A stretch of DNA of 64,000 bases from Fratercula arctica (taxonomy: Eukaryota; Chordata; Aves; Charadriiformes; Alcidae): the NCBI GenBank assembly GCA_947846985.1, contig CANTUZ010000025.1, positions 15,312,100-15,376,099 of the forward strand, in the 5' to 3' direction. Of the stretch, positions 1 to 10,239 are shown one piece after another. Below the pieces are notes generated by a model. It did not search any database. It saw only the letters and a list, made by a program, of their open reading frames with translations, and was not told where the DNA came from. Both the position numbers and the translations under genes were made by a program. Positions within the stretch are counted from its first letter, which is position 1; each line of letters opens with the position of its first letter.

Positions 1-661
1 CCTGGTAGACACTAGCCAGGGCCCAGCACAGTGCGGTGAGTTGTGCCTCTCTAGAATAGCCACAGCATTTTCCCTTCAGATATTCTACTACTCTATCAGG
101 GTCCTGTAATTGTTCAGGGGTGAAGTCCCAGACCATTGGAGGCGAGAAGTTCTCTAGGTACCTGCCCATGTTCTCCCACCTGCCATGCCACCCCTGACTG
201 TCCAGCCTTGGAGCAGATCTCTGGGTGGTAGTCTTAAATAGTTGTTTAACCCTAAACAAGACTTGGAACATATTCAGCAGACATAACACTAGGAACATGC
301 TGGTTTGAGCATCCCAAGGATATTCAAAATTCTCCAAAGCTGTCATACCTGACCCGAAGGAGAAAAGGGAGGCAAAAGAGCTGGGGAAAGCGTCTCCCCC
401 TGTTTCCCCCATAGACTGGGTGTAATTATTAATGAATTCTGAGAGGTGGTGCCCAATGTACGGACAGGACAGCAATACCACATAAACACCCCAAAATAAC
501 CGTCTAACAAGTGATGTTATCATATCATAAGCCGATATTGCACAGGACAGTAAAATGATAATCCTCATCCCCCTCCCAGAAGTAACAAATATCATCCCAG
601 GGAGTGCATAAGACACATAGGAATTTACATAACACAGCCATGAGAACAAACTAAGCAACAT
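1..661 (-). CDS. gag: ERVL-type gag, N-terminal part (partial, runs off window)
   Basis: Read on the minus strand, an ATG at 661-659 opens a frame with no stop to the window edge, about 220 codons. It follows an LTR and primer-binding site in the right order for a gag start. The first ~150 residues include hydrophobic stretches unlike ordinary matrix protein. The product is homologous to the plus-strand frame at 1101-1907, so the two regions form a long inverted repeat. The open frame suggests a better preserved copy than its plus-strand relative. The assignment to gag rests on position and on continuity with the downstream capsid-like frame of the sister copy; the biochemical role of this N-terminal part is not known to me. 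Confidence 0.6.
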   Translation of the reverse strand, partial: MLLSLFSWLCYVNSYVSYALPGMIFVTSGRGMRIIILLSCAISAYDMITSLVRRLFWGVYVVLLSCPYIGHHLSEFINNYTQSMGETGGDAFPSSFASLFSFGSGMTALENFEYPWDAQTSMFLVLCLLNMFQVLFRVKQLFKTTTQRSAPRLDSQGWHGRWENMGRYLENFSPPMVWDFTPEQLQDPDRVVEYLKGKCCGYSREAQLTALCWALASVYQ

Positions 662-739
662 AGTGACTGGTGACTATTTACCTAACAAATTCGTTTTTTC
701 AAGCTCTAGTTGGATTCTGTCATTGTCTCAACCCTTCGA

Positions 740-757
740 GCCCCACGCTGGGTGCCA
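740..757 (-). other. Primer-binding site, lysine-tRNA-like
   Basis: On the minus strand, 11 bases after the LTR end, an 18-base stretch begins TGGCACCC and ends GTGGGGC. It matches 16 of 18 positions of the lysine-1,2 tRNA primer site used by several retroviruses. It marks the upstream LTR (769-1100) as a 5-prime LTR in minus orientation. The tRNA identity is my recollection of the canonical site, not a search. Confidence 0.6.
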
Positions 758-768
758 AAAAAAGGACT

Positions 769-1100
769 GTCGTGGTTTGGCCTCAGACGGCAACAAAGAA
801 CCACGTGTCGCTCACCCAGCTCTTCCCGGTACAGGAAGGATCAAAAGAAAAAGGCAAAACTCTTGGGTTGAGACAAAGGCAGTTTAACAGAACAGCAAAG
901 GGAACAAGAAAACAACAACAATAACACGGACAGAGGAATATACAAACGCGATTACGGAACCGCCCCTCCCCAACCAGACCCGGGACATGCCAGCCCGCTG
1001 CAAACCCAACTTCCTTCCCCCTCCCCTCCTTTTAATCTCAGGGTGGGTGTGGCTCACATGGCATGGAATACTTAACCCTGTCCCCGCTGGAACCAGGACA
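769..1100 (-). mobile_element. 5-prime LTR of minus-strand ERVL copy
   Basis: The 332-bp segment, read on minus, begins TGTCCTGGTTCC and ends ACGACA. Its R/U5 half closely matches the plus-strand LTR at 13371-13685, including the shared block around the polypyrimidine-rich centre, but its U3 half differs clearly. The two LTRs are therefore probably not a pair from one insertion. The U3 terminus at 1100 touches plus-strand ERVL internal sequence directly. Confidence 0.8.
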
Positions 1101-1907
1101 ATGCTCTGTGTACTCCCCATGATTATATTTATCACCTCTGGGAGAGGGATCAGGGTCATCATTTTGCTGTCCGGTGCGATATCAAATTATGATTTAACAT
1201 CACTGTTCAGACAGTTATGTTGGGGTGTTTACATGGTATTGCTGTCCTGTCCATTCCTCAGGTGCCGTCTCTCAGAACTTATTAATAATCACACCCAATA
1301 TATGGGGGAAACAGGGGGGTACACTTTCCCCATCTCTTTTGCCTCCCTTTTCTCCTTTGGGCCAGGTACAACAGCTTCTGAGAATTTTGAGTATCCTTGG
1401 GATGCTCAAACCAGCCCAGTCCTATTGGTCCTATTGCTAGGTCTCCTGAATGTGTTTCAGTTCTTGAATAGGGTTAAACAACTATTTAAGACTCCCACCC
1501 ACAAATCTGCCCCAAGGCTGGATAGTCAGGGGTGGCATGGCATGTGGGAGAACATGGGCAGGTATATAGAGGGCTTCTCCTATCCAGTGGTCTGGGACTT
1601 CACCCCTGAACAATTACAGGACCCTGACAAAACGGTAGAATAGTTGAAAGGAAAACGCTGTGGCTATTCTAGAGAGGCACAACTTACCGCACTGTGCTGG
1701 GCCCTGGCCAGTATCTACCAAGCACTGCTCAGTGTTATGCAGCACCCTCAGGGGAAAGAGACAGAAACCAGACTGACGGACACTGTGGCTACTGCAACCC
1801 CTGCAACAGCCACTGCAGCTACCAAGCCCCGGTGGCTGCCACTGCCGCTGAACGAGGAAACCAACCCGTGCCAGTATCAGTTGCCCCCATACAGAAGAAG
1901 TACATGA
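1101..1907 (+). pseudogene. gag: ERVL gag, N-terminal part
   Basis: This is the plus-strand counterpart of the open minus-strand frame at 1-661. One frame runs from 1101 to 1907 with a TAG at 1641-1643; the inverted sister copy is open across the same position. Hydrophobic segments lie near codons 1-20, 40-60 and 105-125, the last being a leucine-rich stretch. After 1644 the sequence becomes polar and then rich in Thr/Ala/Pro. The natural start codon is missing because the head-to-head junction at 1100/1101 cuts it off. Downstream frames shift before 2005. Confidence 0.6.
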
Positions 1908-2004
1908 AGATATCAGTTCCTTAGTAAGGGGTGATGATGAATGAGGGCCATCACAAGGACAGGAGGAAGAGGCAGAACCAGAGATAATCACTCGATCCCT
2001 ATCC

Positions 2005-2960
2005 TTGAGTGAGCTGCAGGATATGCGAAAAGATTTTAGGCAACTTTCAGGTGAGCACATTGTCACCTGGCTGCTCCGGTGCTGGGATAATGGGACCAGC
2101 AGCCTGGAATTAGAGGGCAGGGAAGCCAGGCAGCTGGGATCCCTGTCTAGGGAAGGGGGCATTGACAAGGCAATTGGAAAGAAGACCCAAGCCCTCAGCC
2201 TCTGGAAACAACTCCTGTCAGGCATGAGGGAGAGATATCCCTTCAGTGAAGATGTTGTATGTCAACCAAGCAAGTGGACCACCATGGAAAGAGGTATCCA
2301 GTACCTGAGAGAATTAGCCATGCGGGAAATGATTTATTATGATTTGGACAATACAGACTTACCCACAGACCCTGATGAGGTCCAATGCACAAGGCCCATG
2401 TGGCAGAAGCTTGTACGGAGGGCACCATCGTCATATGCCAACTCACTGGCAGTAATGGAATGGAAAGGTGAAGAGGGACCAACGGTGGATGAGGTGGCTG
2501 GCCGGCTCTGGCGATATCAAGAAAGCCTCTCTTCCCCCCTTGTCTCAGCTGTGGAGAAACTGTCCCGGAAGGTCCAGCAACTTGAAGAGAATATGTCCTA
2601 CTCCCCACCTGCATGGGCCAGCATCTCAGCTATTAGGAGCAGGCGTTTCCCCACTCAAGAGAGGGACTACAGAGGGTACACACCACGAGGCACCCTCTGG
2701 TTCTACCTGCGAGACCACAGAAAGGAGATGAGATGAGGAAGTGGGATGGACAACCTACTTGGATCCTGCGGGCACGGGTACAGGAGTTGCAAGGAAGGAC
2801 AACCACAAAAGGGGATCCCTCCAGGAAAAGTGCTGCCCCAGTTTCCAGTGGGCAGCTACCCAGACAGAGCATAAGGCCTGATCTTGCTTCTGATCCTCTT
2901 GAAGGAACCTCCAAGTCATTTCTGCAAGAAGTGAGTAATGGATACTATAACCAGGATTAG
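2005..2960 (+). pseudogene. gag: ERVL gag, capsid-like part
   Basis: A 243-codon frame (2005-2736) continues in another frame at 2733-2960. The shift falls at a short tandem GAGAT repeat near 2726-2735, which looks like a small duplication. The protein is helical and charged with no zinc knuckle that I can see, which fits ERVL and spuma-like Gag. It lies directly upstream of a protease frame. I assign it by position and by resemblance to avian ERVL gag-pol polyproteins. No starting methionine for the full gag can be trusted here. Confidence 0.65.
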
Positions 2961-2981
2961 AGGGGCCCTGCCTCCAGCCAG

Positions 2982-3449
2982 GTGGAGGAAAGGGACAACC
3001 GGGTTTATTGGATGGTGTGGATTCGATGGCCTGGCACATCAGACCCACGGGAGTATAAGGCTCTAGTGGACACAGGAGCACAGTGCACTCTGATACCATC
3101 AAGCTATAGAGGGGCAGAACCCATTTGTATTTCTGGGGTCACAGGGGGATCCCAAGAGTTGACTGTATTGGAGGCTGAAGTGAGCCTAACTGGGAATGAG
3201 TGGCAAAAGCATCCCATTGTGACTGGCCCAGAGGCTCCATGCATCCTTGGTATAGATTACCTCAGGAGAGGGTATTTTAAGGACCCAAAGGGGTATGGGT
3301 GGGCCTTTGGCATAGCTGCCTTGGAGACGGAGGAAGTTAAACAGCTGTCTACCTTGCCTGGTCTCTCGGAGGACTCTTCTGTTGTGGGGTTGTTGAGGGT
3401 CGAAGAACAGCAGGTGCCGATTGCTACCACAACGGTGCATCGGCAGTAA
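2982..3449 (+). pseudogene. pro: ERVL aspartic protease
   Basis: The frame encodes a retroviral aspartic protease. Catalytic DTG lies at residues 30-32 inside an LVDTGAQ context, followed by the flap region and a GIDYLRRG motif near the C-terminus, which resembles the usual G-(R/I)-(D/N) helix. The fold acts as a dimer to cut Gag-Pol. The frame ends in TAA at 3447-3449, after which RT sequence follows with only a short gap. In an intact element protease and RT would be one reading frame, so the stop is a lesion. Confidence 0.8.
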
Positions 3450-4038
3450 TATCGCACTAACTGAGACCCTCTGATTGCCATCCATAAGCTGATTCGTCAA
3501 CTAGAGGTTCAAGGAGTGATCAGGAAGACTCGTTCACCCTTTAACAGTCCCATATGGCTGGTGTGGAAATCTAATGGAGAGTGGAGGCTAACTGTAGACT
3601 ATCGTGGCCTGAATGAAGTCACGCCACCGCTGAGCGCTGCCGTGCCGGACATGCTAGAACTCCAGTATGAACTGGAGTCCAAGGCAGCCAAGTGGTATGC
3701 CACGATTGATATAGCGAATGCATTCTTCTCAATCCCTTTGGCAGCAGCGTGCAGGCCAGAGTTTGCTTTCACTTGGAGGGGCATCCAGTACACCTGGAAT
3801 CGACTGCCCCAGGGGTGGAAACACAGCCCCACCATTTGCCATGGACTGATCCAGACTGCGCTGGAACAGGGTGAAGCTCCAGGATATCTGCAGTACATTG
3901 TTGACGACATCATCATATGGGGCAACACAGCAGAAGTTTCTGAGAAAGGGAATAAAATAGTCTGAATCCTTCTGAAAGCTGGTTTTGCCATCGAATGAGG
4001 TAAGGTCAAGGGACCTGTGCAGGAGATACAGTTCTTAG
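3450..4038 (+). pseudogene. pol: ERVL reverse transcriptase, N-terminal half, cut by provirus insertion
   Basis: RT fingers and palm are clear: the KTRSPFNSP entry, first catalytic Asp in the TIDIANAFF motif, LPQGW, and the active-site loop. That loop reads YIVDD, one residue longer than the usual YIDD or YVDD, which would probably harm activity. A frameshift occurs around 3930, with a stop at 3963-3965. The gene is then interrupted at 4038 by the class I provirus. RT sequence resumes at 10783, after the TTAG target duplication at 10779-10782. Confidence 0.85.
4035..4038 (+). repeat. Target-site duplication TTAG (left copy)
   Basis: TTAG precedes the TG of the left LTR and recurs at 10779-10782 right after the CA of the right LTR. 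Four bases is the usual duplication for gammaretroviral integration. It proves that the class I provirus inserted as a unit into the ERVL RT gene. Confidence 0.95.
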
Positions 4039-4561
4039 TGTAAGAAAAATCTAAGTATTGTTTTTGCAGAGGAACAACTTGGCCAGTCTGAAATAATGTA
4101 GCTAAAGAATGATTAACAACACAAAGGCTGATCAAGAGACATGCAAGCATACTTATCCCTTAGACAAAGGAGAAACCAGTCTATGCCGGATCGGGAGTTT
4201 AACGGGAGGATGAATGTTTAACTGAGACCAGCTACCGTGGGCAATAATACCAAAAAAGGGAAGAAATAAACAGGTGAAGTAAGGGGTTTAGGAGGGATGA
4301 TGGGGAGAAGTAAACAGGGGCGGGACGAACGGAAGTAGTTTTAGGCGAATCGGATAGGCTGTAAACCCTGGAGTACCTAGCCAATGGGGAAACAGGGGAG
4401 GGAAATTTCAGCCGGGGATAGGAAATAAAAAGAAGTTATTTTGGGACCTCAGGTGTGCCTACCTGCTAGGACACCCGTTCTTGCAAGAATGTCTAAATAA
4501 AATGTGCTTTGTATTGATCATTGCCTGAGCCATTGTTATTGGATAAGGAGCGTTTCTCACA
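4039..4561 (+). mobile_element. 5-prime LTR of class I provirus
   Basis: This 523-bp LTR begins TGTAAG and ends CTCACA. A CCAAT box lies at 4381-4385, a TATA-like AAATAAAAAG near 4423-4432 and a poly(A) signal AATAAA at 4496-4501, so U3, R and U5 are in the standard order. Polymerase II would start near 4450-4460. It differs from the 3-prime LTR at one position by eye. Confidence 0.95.
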
Positions 4562-4564
4562 ATT

Positions 4565-4582
4565 TGGGGGCTCGTCTGGGAT
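4565..4582 (+). other. Primer-binding site, proline-tRNA type
   Basis: Three bases after the LTR end the 18-base site TGGGGGCTCGTCTGGGAT appears. It matches the tRNA-Pro primer site typical of gammaretroviruses at 17 of 18 positions. It supports class I membership and shows that the left LTR is the 5-prime one. Confidence 0.9.
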
Positions 4583-4978
4583 CCAAAGTCATCCCCTCCC
4601 GGGTTCCTTGTCACCGAAGGACGGGAAGACGCATCCCGTTGATTTCAATGGTCTCATCTATCGTCACCTGGAGCTCCAAAGGGAATCAACCAGGATCCCG
4701 AGACCCGTTAAGCGGCAGACCATACGAACCACAAGGGGGCAAAGTAGCCACAGAGAGTACGATCAGGCAACTCCTTGCACGGACCCAGGTAGGAAAGTTG
4801 GAGTATCACCTTGGTGGTTGGGGACATTCTAAGAGACTTGATGTGTGTGAGTGACTGAGACGTACTGCGGTACAAAGCGAGTGCAGAGTCTGGATCCACA
4901 GTTCTGTAGTCCTGCGAGGGGCGCAGCTGGAGAAGGACGAAGTGAAAGGAAGGGGTGTAAGAAAAGTCTCTGTTTAGA
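4583..4978 (+). other. Leader of class I provirus
   Basis: This is the untranslated region between primer site and gag start, expected to hold the splice donor and packaging signal. I see no long open frame that fits gag here and cannot point to specific packaging hairpins by eye. Confidence 0.6.
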
Positions 4979-5431
4979 ATGGGAAATAAGAATTCTAGGC
5001 CTAGGGATGAGAAAGGGGATAATAAGAAAGACCTCGGGAACATTCCCCCAGACAGTCTTTTAGGGAGAATGTTGAGGGTTTGGAATGATTCTTCTTGTAC
5101 AAGGGATAAAGATAAAAAGAAAATGATACATTACTGTTGTTTTGTTTGGACCAAAGAACCTATAAAACCTCCTAGTGTGTTTTGGCCCAAATTTGGGTCT
5201 GATGAGGATTGGGTTTGTCAGACTTTAAACATGTATGTGAATAATAAGGAACCACCCTCACTAGAGGAGAGTGAATGTGCTTTTTGCTGGGTCAAGATGA
5301 ATAGATTCAGGATTTGTGGATGCCCAAATCCATTTTATATGTTCCCAGCCCAGACTGTCAGTGATGTTTCAACCGACAAAGAAGTTGAATCCGCTAAGTG
5401 GGACCTAAAGCATTTTGGGCTTGTCCCCTAG
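4979..5431 (+). pseudogene. gag: Gag matrix (MA) remnant of class I provirus
   Basis: A 150-codon frame starts with Met-Gly, the N-myristoylation context of gammaretroviral matrix, and continues through a tryptophan-rich body (VWTKEPIKPP, FWPKFG, W at DEDWV) typical of MA. It then ends abruptly. The next recognisable protein, starting about 5415 in another frame, is RT palm. Capsid, nucleocapsid, protease and the N-terminal RT are therefore missing, presumably by one deletion with a junction near 5390-5430. A product from this frame could at most bind membrane. The start is chosen because it is the first ATG with the Gly at position 2 after the leader. Confidence 0.7.
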
Positions 5432-6127
5432 ATGAGGGAAGTAGGGACATGTTTGCATTTGAATGGGAGGATCCAGACATGGGAAGGAAGCAGCAGTATC
5501 GATGGACTGTACTGCCACAAGGATTTACAGAATCCCCTAATTTGTTTGGGCAAGTGTTAGAACAAGTACTTGAACAATTCAAACCTCCATCGGGAGTAGC
5601 CCTGCTTCAGTATGTGGATGACTTATTGGTATCCGGGGAGGAAGAAAGCAGGGTAGAAGAAGGCAGGGTAAAAGAAGCCACAAATGAGTTATTGAACTTT
5701 TTGGGACAGCAAGGTTTGAGGGTCTCAAAAACGAAATTGCAATATGTGGAAACAGAAGTGAAGTACTTGGGACATCTAGTCAGTGAAGGGAGCCGAAAAA
5801 TAAATCCTGAAAGGATCAAAGGAATAGTAGACTTACCTCTGCCAAGGACCAAGAAGGAACTGAGAAAATTTTGGGGGCTGACTGGGTACTGTAGACTGTG
5901 GATAGAGGGGTATGCTCAAAAGACTAAAGGACTATATTCCAAACTGTTAGCTGAAGAACCAAATGTATTAGTTTGGACAGAAGCAGAGAAGGATTTAGTG
6001 GAAGATTTAAAACAGAGCCTAATTAGAGCTCCAGTTTTAGCCTTACCTTCTTTAGAGAAACCTTTTCAACTATCTGTAACTGTAGACAAAGGGACTGTGT
6101 TAGGAATATTAACTCGAGTGGGGGGAT
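5410..6127 (+). pseudogene. pol: Class I reverse transcriptase, C-terminal two thirds
   Basis: In the frame opening at 5398, RT starts around the FAFEW motif and continues through LPQGFTESP, the active-site YVDD (nt 5611-5622), LGHLVSEG and the connection region. The fingers and the first catalytic Asp motif are absent because of the upstream deletion. The frame ends at a stop at 6125-6127, and the homologous protein continues in a different frame a few bases earlier, so a frameshift lies near 6110-6120. Without the first catalytic Asp this RT is inactive. Confidence 0.85.
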
Positions 6128-6772
6128 AAACAACAGCCAGTAGCATATTTGTCAAAGCTCCTCGACCCAGTTTCTCGAGGTTGGCCTGAATGTGTGCAGG
6201 CAGTGGCTGCAACTGCTTTATTAGTAGAAGAAAGCAGGAAGCTTACCTTCGGGGGAATGATAGAAGTTAGCATCCCTCACCAAGTAAAAACCATTTTAGC
6301 CCAAACCATGGGAAAATGGCTAACCGATTCAAGAATACTGAAGTATGAAGGAATTTTAATTGAAAAGGATGATTTGATTTTAACTATCAGCTCTTGCCTT
6401 AACCCAGCGAGCTTTCTGTGGAATGGAAAAGTAGAGGCAAAGGATGAAGAACTTACACACGAATGCATAGATGTAATTGAGTACCAGACTAAGATGCAAC
6501 CTGACTCAAGGGAAGAACCCCTATCTGGGGGTCTTCATTTGTTCGTAGATGGTTCTTCAAGAGTGATAGAAGGAAAGAGGTGTAATGGATATGTGGTGGT
6601 GGATGGAGTGAGTCAACAAGTAAAAACATCTGAGAAATTACCTAGTGCATGGTCTACTCAAACGTGTGAGATGTATGCCTTAAATCAGACACTAAAATTA
6701 ATTGGAGAAAAGGGAAGGGACAATATATACAGACTCCTGTTATGCCTTTGGGGTAGTGCATACCTTTGGTAA
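6128..6772 (+). pseudogene. pol: Class I RT connection and RNase H, first part
   Basis: The main frame is 6149-6772. It covers the RT connection domain and the start of RNase H, with catalytic Asp in the FVDGSS motif and Glu in the CEMYAL motif. The RNase H continues in the overlapping frame at 6702-7616 (IYTDS motif), so a frameshift lies between about 6700 and 6730. RNase H degrades the RNA strand of the hybrid during reverse transcription. Confidence 0.8.
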
Positions 6773-7616
6773 AATTTGGGAAGAACGAGGACTAATAAAT
6801 AGCAAAGGGAAAGAACTTGTACATGAAGAGCTTATAAAACAGGTGTTAGCAAATATACTAATACCAAGTGAAATAGCAGTTGTACATGTTAAAGGTCACC
6901 AGAAAGGCAATTCAATTACCGCAAGGGGAAATACATTAGCGGACAAAGTGTCAAAAGAGGCGGCCTTGGAGCAGGAGACAATCAAGATTTATAATCTTGT
7001 TCCTCAAGTACCGACAGTAATGACCCCGTTGATATTCATGGAAAAAGAAAAAGAAGCAATGAAAGAAGCAGGGGCAGTGGAGAAAAATGGTAAATGGATT
7101 CTGCCTGATGGAAGGGAAATGGTTAATAAACAAACTATGAGAGAAATAGTGACAGTGTTACATCAGGGAAGCCACTGGGGAACGCAAGCAATGTGTGATA
7201 TAGTTTTGCAGAAGTATGGATGTTTCGGCATTTATACGGCAGCAAAGCAAATCTGCAAAAGGTGTATTATTTGCAAGAAAATAAATAAGACGACCCTTAG
7301 AAAACAACCCCCAGGAGGACGGGAACTGGGGTTAAGGCCATTTCAAAGTATACAAGTCAATTTTACTGAACTACCACCGATAGGCAGGTTTAAGTACCTC
7401 TTAGTCCTGGTAGATCACCTCACTGGATGGGTGGAAGCTTATCCTTTAGTCTCAGCAACAGCTGCAGGAGTGATAAGAGTAATGCTAGAGCAAATAATTC
7501 CTAGGTATGGAATAGTGGAAAATGTAGATTCAGATCAAGGAAGCCATTTTACCTCCAAGGTGCTACAGGGAGTGATGGAAAGTTTAGGGATAACATGGGA
7601 TTATCACACTTCCTAG
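6702..7616 (+). pseudogene. pol: Class I RNase H end and integrase N-terminal plus core
   Basis: The 304-codon frame starts within RNase H (TDS near residue 11, HVKGHQ near 62-67, ADK near 80-82). It continues into integrase: zinc-binding His154 and His158 with a Cys-x2-Cys at 185-188, then the catalytic core. The first core motif reads VNFTEL with Asn at residue 220 (codon near 7359), where family members have Asp. The second, SDQGSHF, keeps Asp at 278. A TAG at 7614-7616 and a second stop 12 bases on cut off the part that contains the third acidic residue. Confidence 0.85.
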
Positions 7617-8198
7617 CACCCCCCATAATCTGGGAAGGTTGAAAGAATTAATCAAACCACTAAGAGGCAACTATCTAAATTAGTTCTTGAGACAAAATTG
7701 CCGTGGATCAAGTGTTTACCAATAGCACTATTGAGAATCCGGACCTCCCCTAGAAAGGATACTGGTCTCTCGCCTTATGAAATGCTTTTTGGACTACCTT
7801 ACACTGGAGGTAGGGAAGGTGTGCCCACATTTGAAACCAAGGACATGTTCCTTAAGAAATATATACTGGGGCTGTCTTCTTCTCTCTCTTTCCTCAGAAC
7901 TAAAGGCCTTCTTGCTCAAACTCCACCACTGGAATTTGTCGTCCATCTGTACAAACCAGGGGACTGGGTACTAGTCAAATCCTGGAAAGAGAGTAAACTC
8001 CAACCAGAGTGGGAAGGACCATTCCAAGTACTCCTCACTACTGAGACGGCAGTAAGGACAGCGGAAAAAGGTTGGACTCACTACACTCGACTCAAAGGAC
8101 CAGTGTATCCCCCACCTACAACTGAACAGTGGAACATACATCCCACTGACCATCCACTGCACCTCACACTGAAGAAGCAGCAGCCAATGGACAGTTGA
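7617..8198 (+). pseudogene. pol: Class I integrase C-terminal part
   Basis: After two stops the integrase core continues (GKVERINQT motif with the catalytic Glu, at about 7638-7664), then the long frame 7698-8198 gives the LPIALLRIRTSPRK segment typical of gammaretroviral integrases and the C-terminal SH3-like domain (GDWVLVKSW...WEGPFQVLL). The frame ends with a stop at 8196-8198, 20 bases before the env start, the usual tight pol-env spacing. Confidence 0.85.
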
Positions 8199-8218
8199 AA
8201 AGTTGACTCTGTCATTGT

Positions 8219-9513
8219 ATGCTGTTGTCAATGGTAAAGGAAAGAAGTCAGCTAGGCACAGTATTGGCGATAATGGTGGTAATTTGCCTGTTACCAGGAA
8301 ATCAGGCTATCCATCCGCAATATCTGGTAAAACTGATAGTGAATGTGACCGAGGGAAATGCCCCACAGAATATACAGCTTGATGCATGTCAGGTACTGAA
8401 CTGCGGAGACTTAGAAGCCCAGAGACAGTTAAGTGGTGAAAACAAGTATCTGTGCCCAGAGCCTCAACTGGGAAATGGGGAAGGGCATAGTAGTGCACCT
8501 CCTTGTCCCTTGTGGAGAGATGTTTGGTGGACAACTGAGTACAGTGGGTGGACTGTTAGCATGAAAGGGATATCCCCATCCTGGGTACCATTAAAAATGA
8601 AAACTAGTTTTTACAAAGGTCAGATCCCGTCTGGATGCAAGAACCTACATTGTAACCCTTTGATAATTACCGTAACAGGAGCTGATTCGTTAGTGAATCG
8701 AACTTATGGATTAGGAGCAGATGTTAGTTGACGAGACCCTGTAGGTAGATTCAAGATAGTAGTGTGGAAGCAAGAACAAAACCATAGTAAAGAAAGGAGA
8801 CCACTGATGTTCCTAGAGTGGAAAAATGGAAACCACAAAATGACCCAAAGGTAGTAACAATTAAGGAAATTGAAGAATTGAAGCAAACTTTTGAAATAGA
8901 AACAGGATATGAAGACACAAATGCTTAGGTAGAATGGGTAAAATATACTGTTAATAGTTTGAACCAAAGCAATTGCTATGCTTGTGCCACAGGAAGGCCC
9001 ACAGCACAGATCGTCCCTTTTCCCTTGGGGTGGATGAAAGATTCCGTAGGGATGTGGTGTATGATAGCATTATACCAAGAAAAGACCGCCTGGAGAAATG
9101 AGACTTGTCATTCACTTTCCTTACTGTTTCCTGCCTTGGAGTCTAGAGATGTTAAAGTGCCACCAGTATTTTCCACAGCAATTGGTAACCATACAGTCTG
9201 CCTCTCATGGCAGGGTGTGAATGCTACCAGACCTGTGGGGGAATTCACCCTATGCACTGAAACTCTGAATGTGACCAAGGATGTAAGAGGAAACTACTCA
9301 GCGTTACGAGTGCCTCGGGCAGATCTCTGGTGGTATTGTGGAGGGAAGACCTTGCGATCTGTGTTGCCAGCTAACTGGAAAGGTACATGCAGAATAGTAC
9401 AATTGGCAATACCATTCACCCTAGCATTTGACAAAGGAACAGGATCCCTGAGCTCAGGCAACAGAGTAAGAAGAAGTTTAGGTGTATCCTTTGATGAACG
9501 GATATATATATAG
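8219..9513 (+). pseudogene. env: Class I envelope surface subunit (SU)
   Basis: The ATG at 8219 opens a frame with a basic start and a hydrophobic signal peptide (about residues 12-30, ending near a GNQA cleavage context). The SU body has several N-x-S/T glycosylation sites. Stops at 8729-8731 and around 8926 break it. The frame resumes at 8959-9513 and ends after a furin-type site RVRR (about 9466-9477) that separates SU from TM. A further stop at 9511-9513 lies just inside TM. SU would bind a cell receptor in an intact virus; this copy cannot make a full-length one. Confidence 0.8.
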
Positions 9514-10057
9514 ATTCCACTGGAGTCCCTAGAGGAGTTCCAGATGAACACAAAGCAAGGAATCAGATAGGAGTAGGATTCGAATCTGTCCTTTTCTGGT
9601 GGGTAACTATAAACAAAAATGTAGATTGGGTAAATTATATTCACTATAACCAACAGAGGTTTATTAATTATACCAGAGATGCACTGAAAGGAATAGCAGA
9701 ACAATTGGATGCAACCAGTCGAATGGCATGGGAAAATAGGATCGCCCTGGACATGATCTTAGTGGAGAAGGGAGGCGTGTGTGTAACGTTAGGGAATTGG
9801 TGCTGTACCTCATCACAAACAATACAGCTCCAGATGGTACTATAACTAAAGCCCTTCAAGGGCTCACCACTCTAGCTGATGAGTTAGCTGAGAACTCTGG
9901 AATAGACACCTCACTGACAGGTTGGCTGGATTCCTGGTTTGGGAAATGGAAAGGTATGGTGGTATCAATATTGACTTCTCTTATAATTCTAGCAGGAGTC
10001 TTAGTGGCTGTAGGATGCTGTATCATTCCCTGTGTGCGAGGATTAGTTCAACGATAA
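9514..10057 (+). pseudogene. env: Class I envelope transmembrane subunit (TM)
   Basis: TM sequence follows the furin site: a heptad region, then a CX6CC motif at 9780-9806, the hallmark of gammaretrovirus-like and alpharetrovirus-like TM that bonds covalently to SU. A frameshift follows around 9810-9830. From there the frame ending at 10055-10057 gives an NNTAPDGTI segment, a second heptad region, the membrane-proximal WFGKWKG, a membrane span of about 22 residues rich in Ile/Leu/Val, and a short Cys-containing tail. The architecture is complete but frameshifted. Confidence 0.85.
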
Positions 10058-10239
10058 ATTGGAACTGCCCTAATGAAATGAATGGAAGTAGACCCTCCCG
10101 CATACCCTGGGAAAATGTTTCAACTCAAGGAAAAGAACAAGAAAGAGGATGAGGAATGTGAATTGATGCTTGCAAACTTAGAAGCTTCTTATGGGACTAT
10201 ACCCTGATAAGTAAGTGCAAAAAGAAATAAACTTAGAAA
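10058..10239 (+). other. Class I env-LTR spacer
   Basis: A short stretch after the TM stop with lysine- and glutamate-rich codons in one frame and no recognisable domain. It may include the remainder of a cytoplasmic tail in another frame. Confidence 0.4.

Noticed and set aside
663..924. Short plus-strand frames across the minus-strand LTR and leader
   Set aside because: They read the wrong strand of an LTR and primer-site region; no coding signal.
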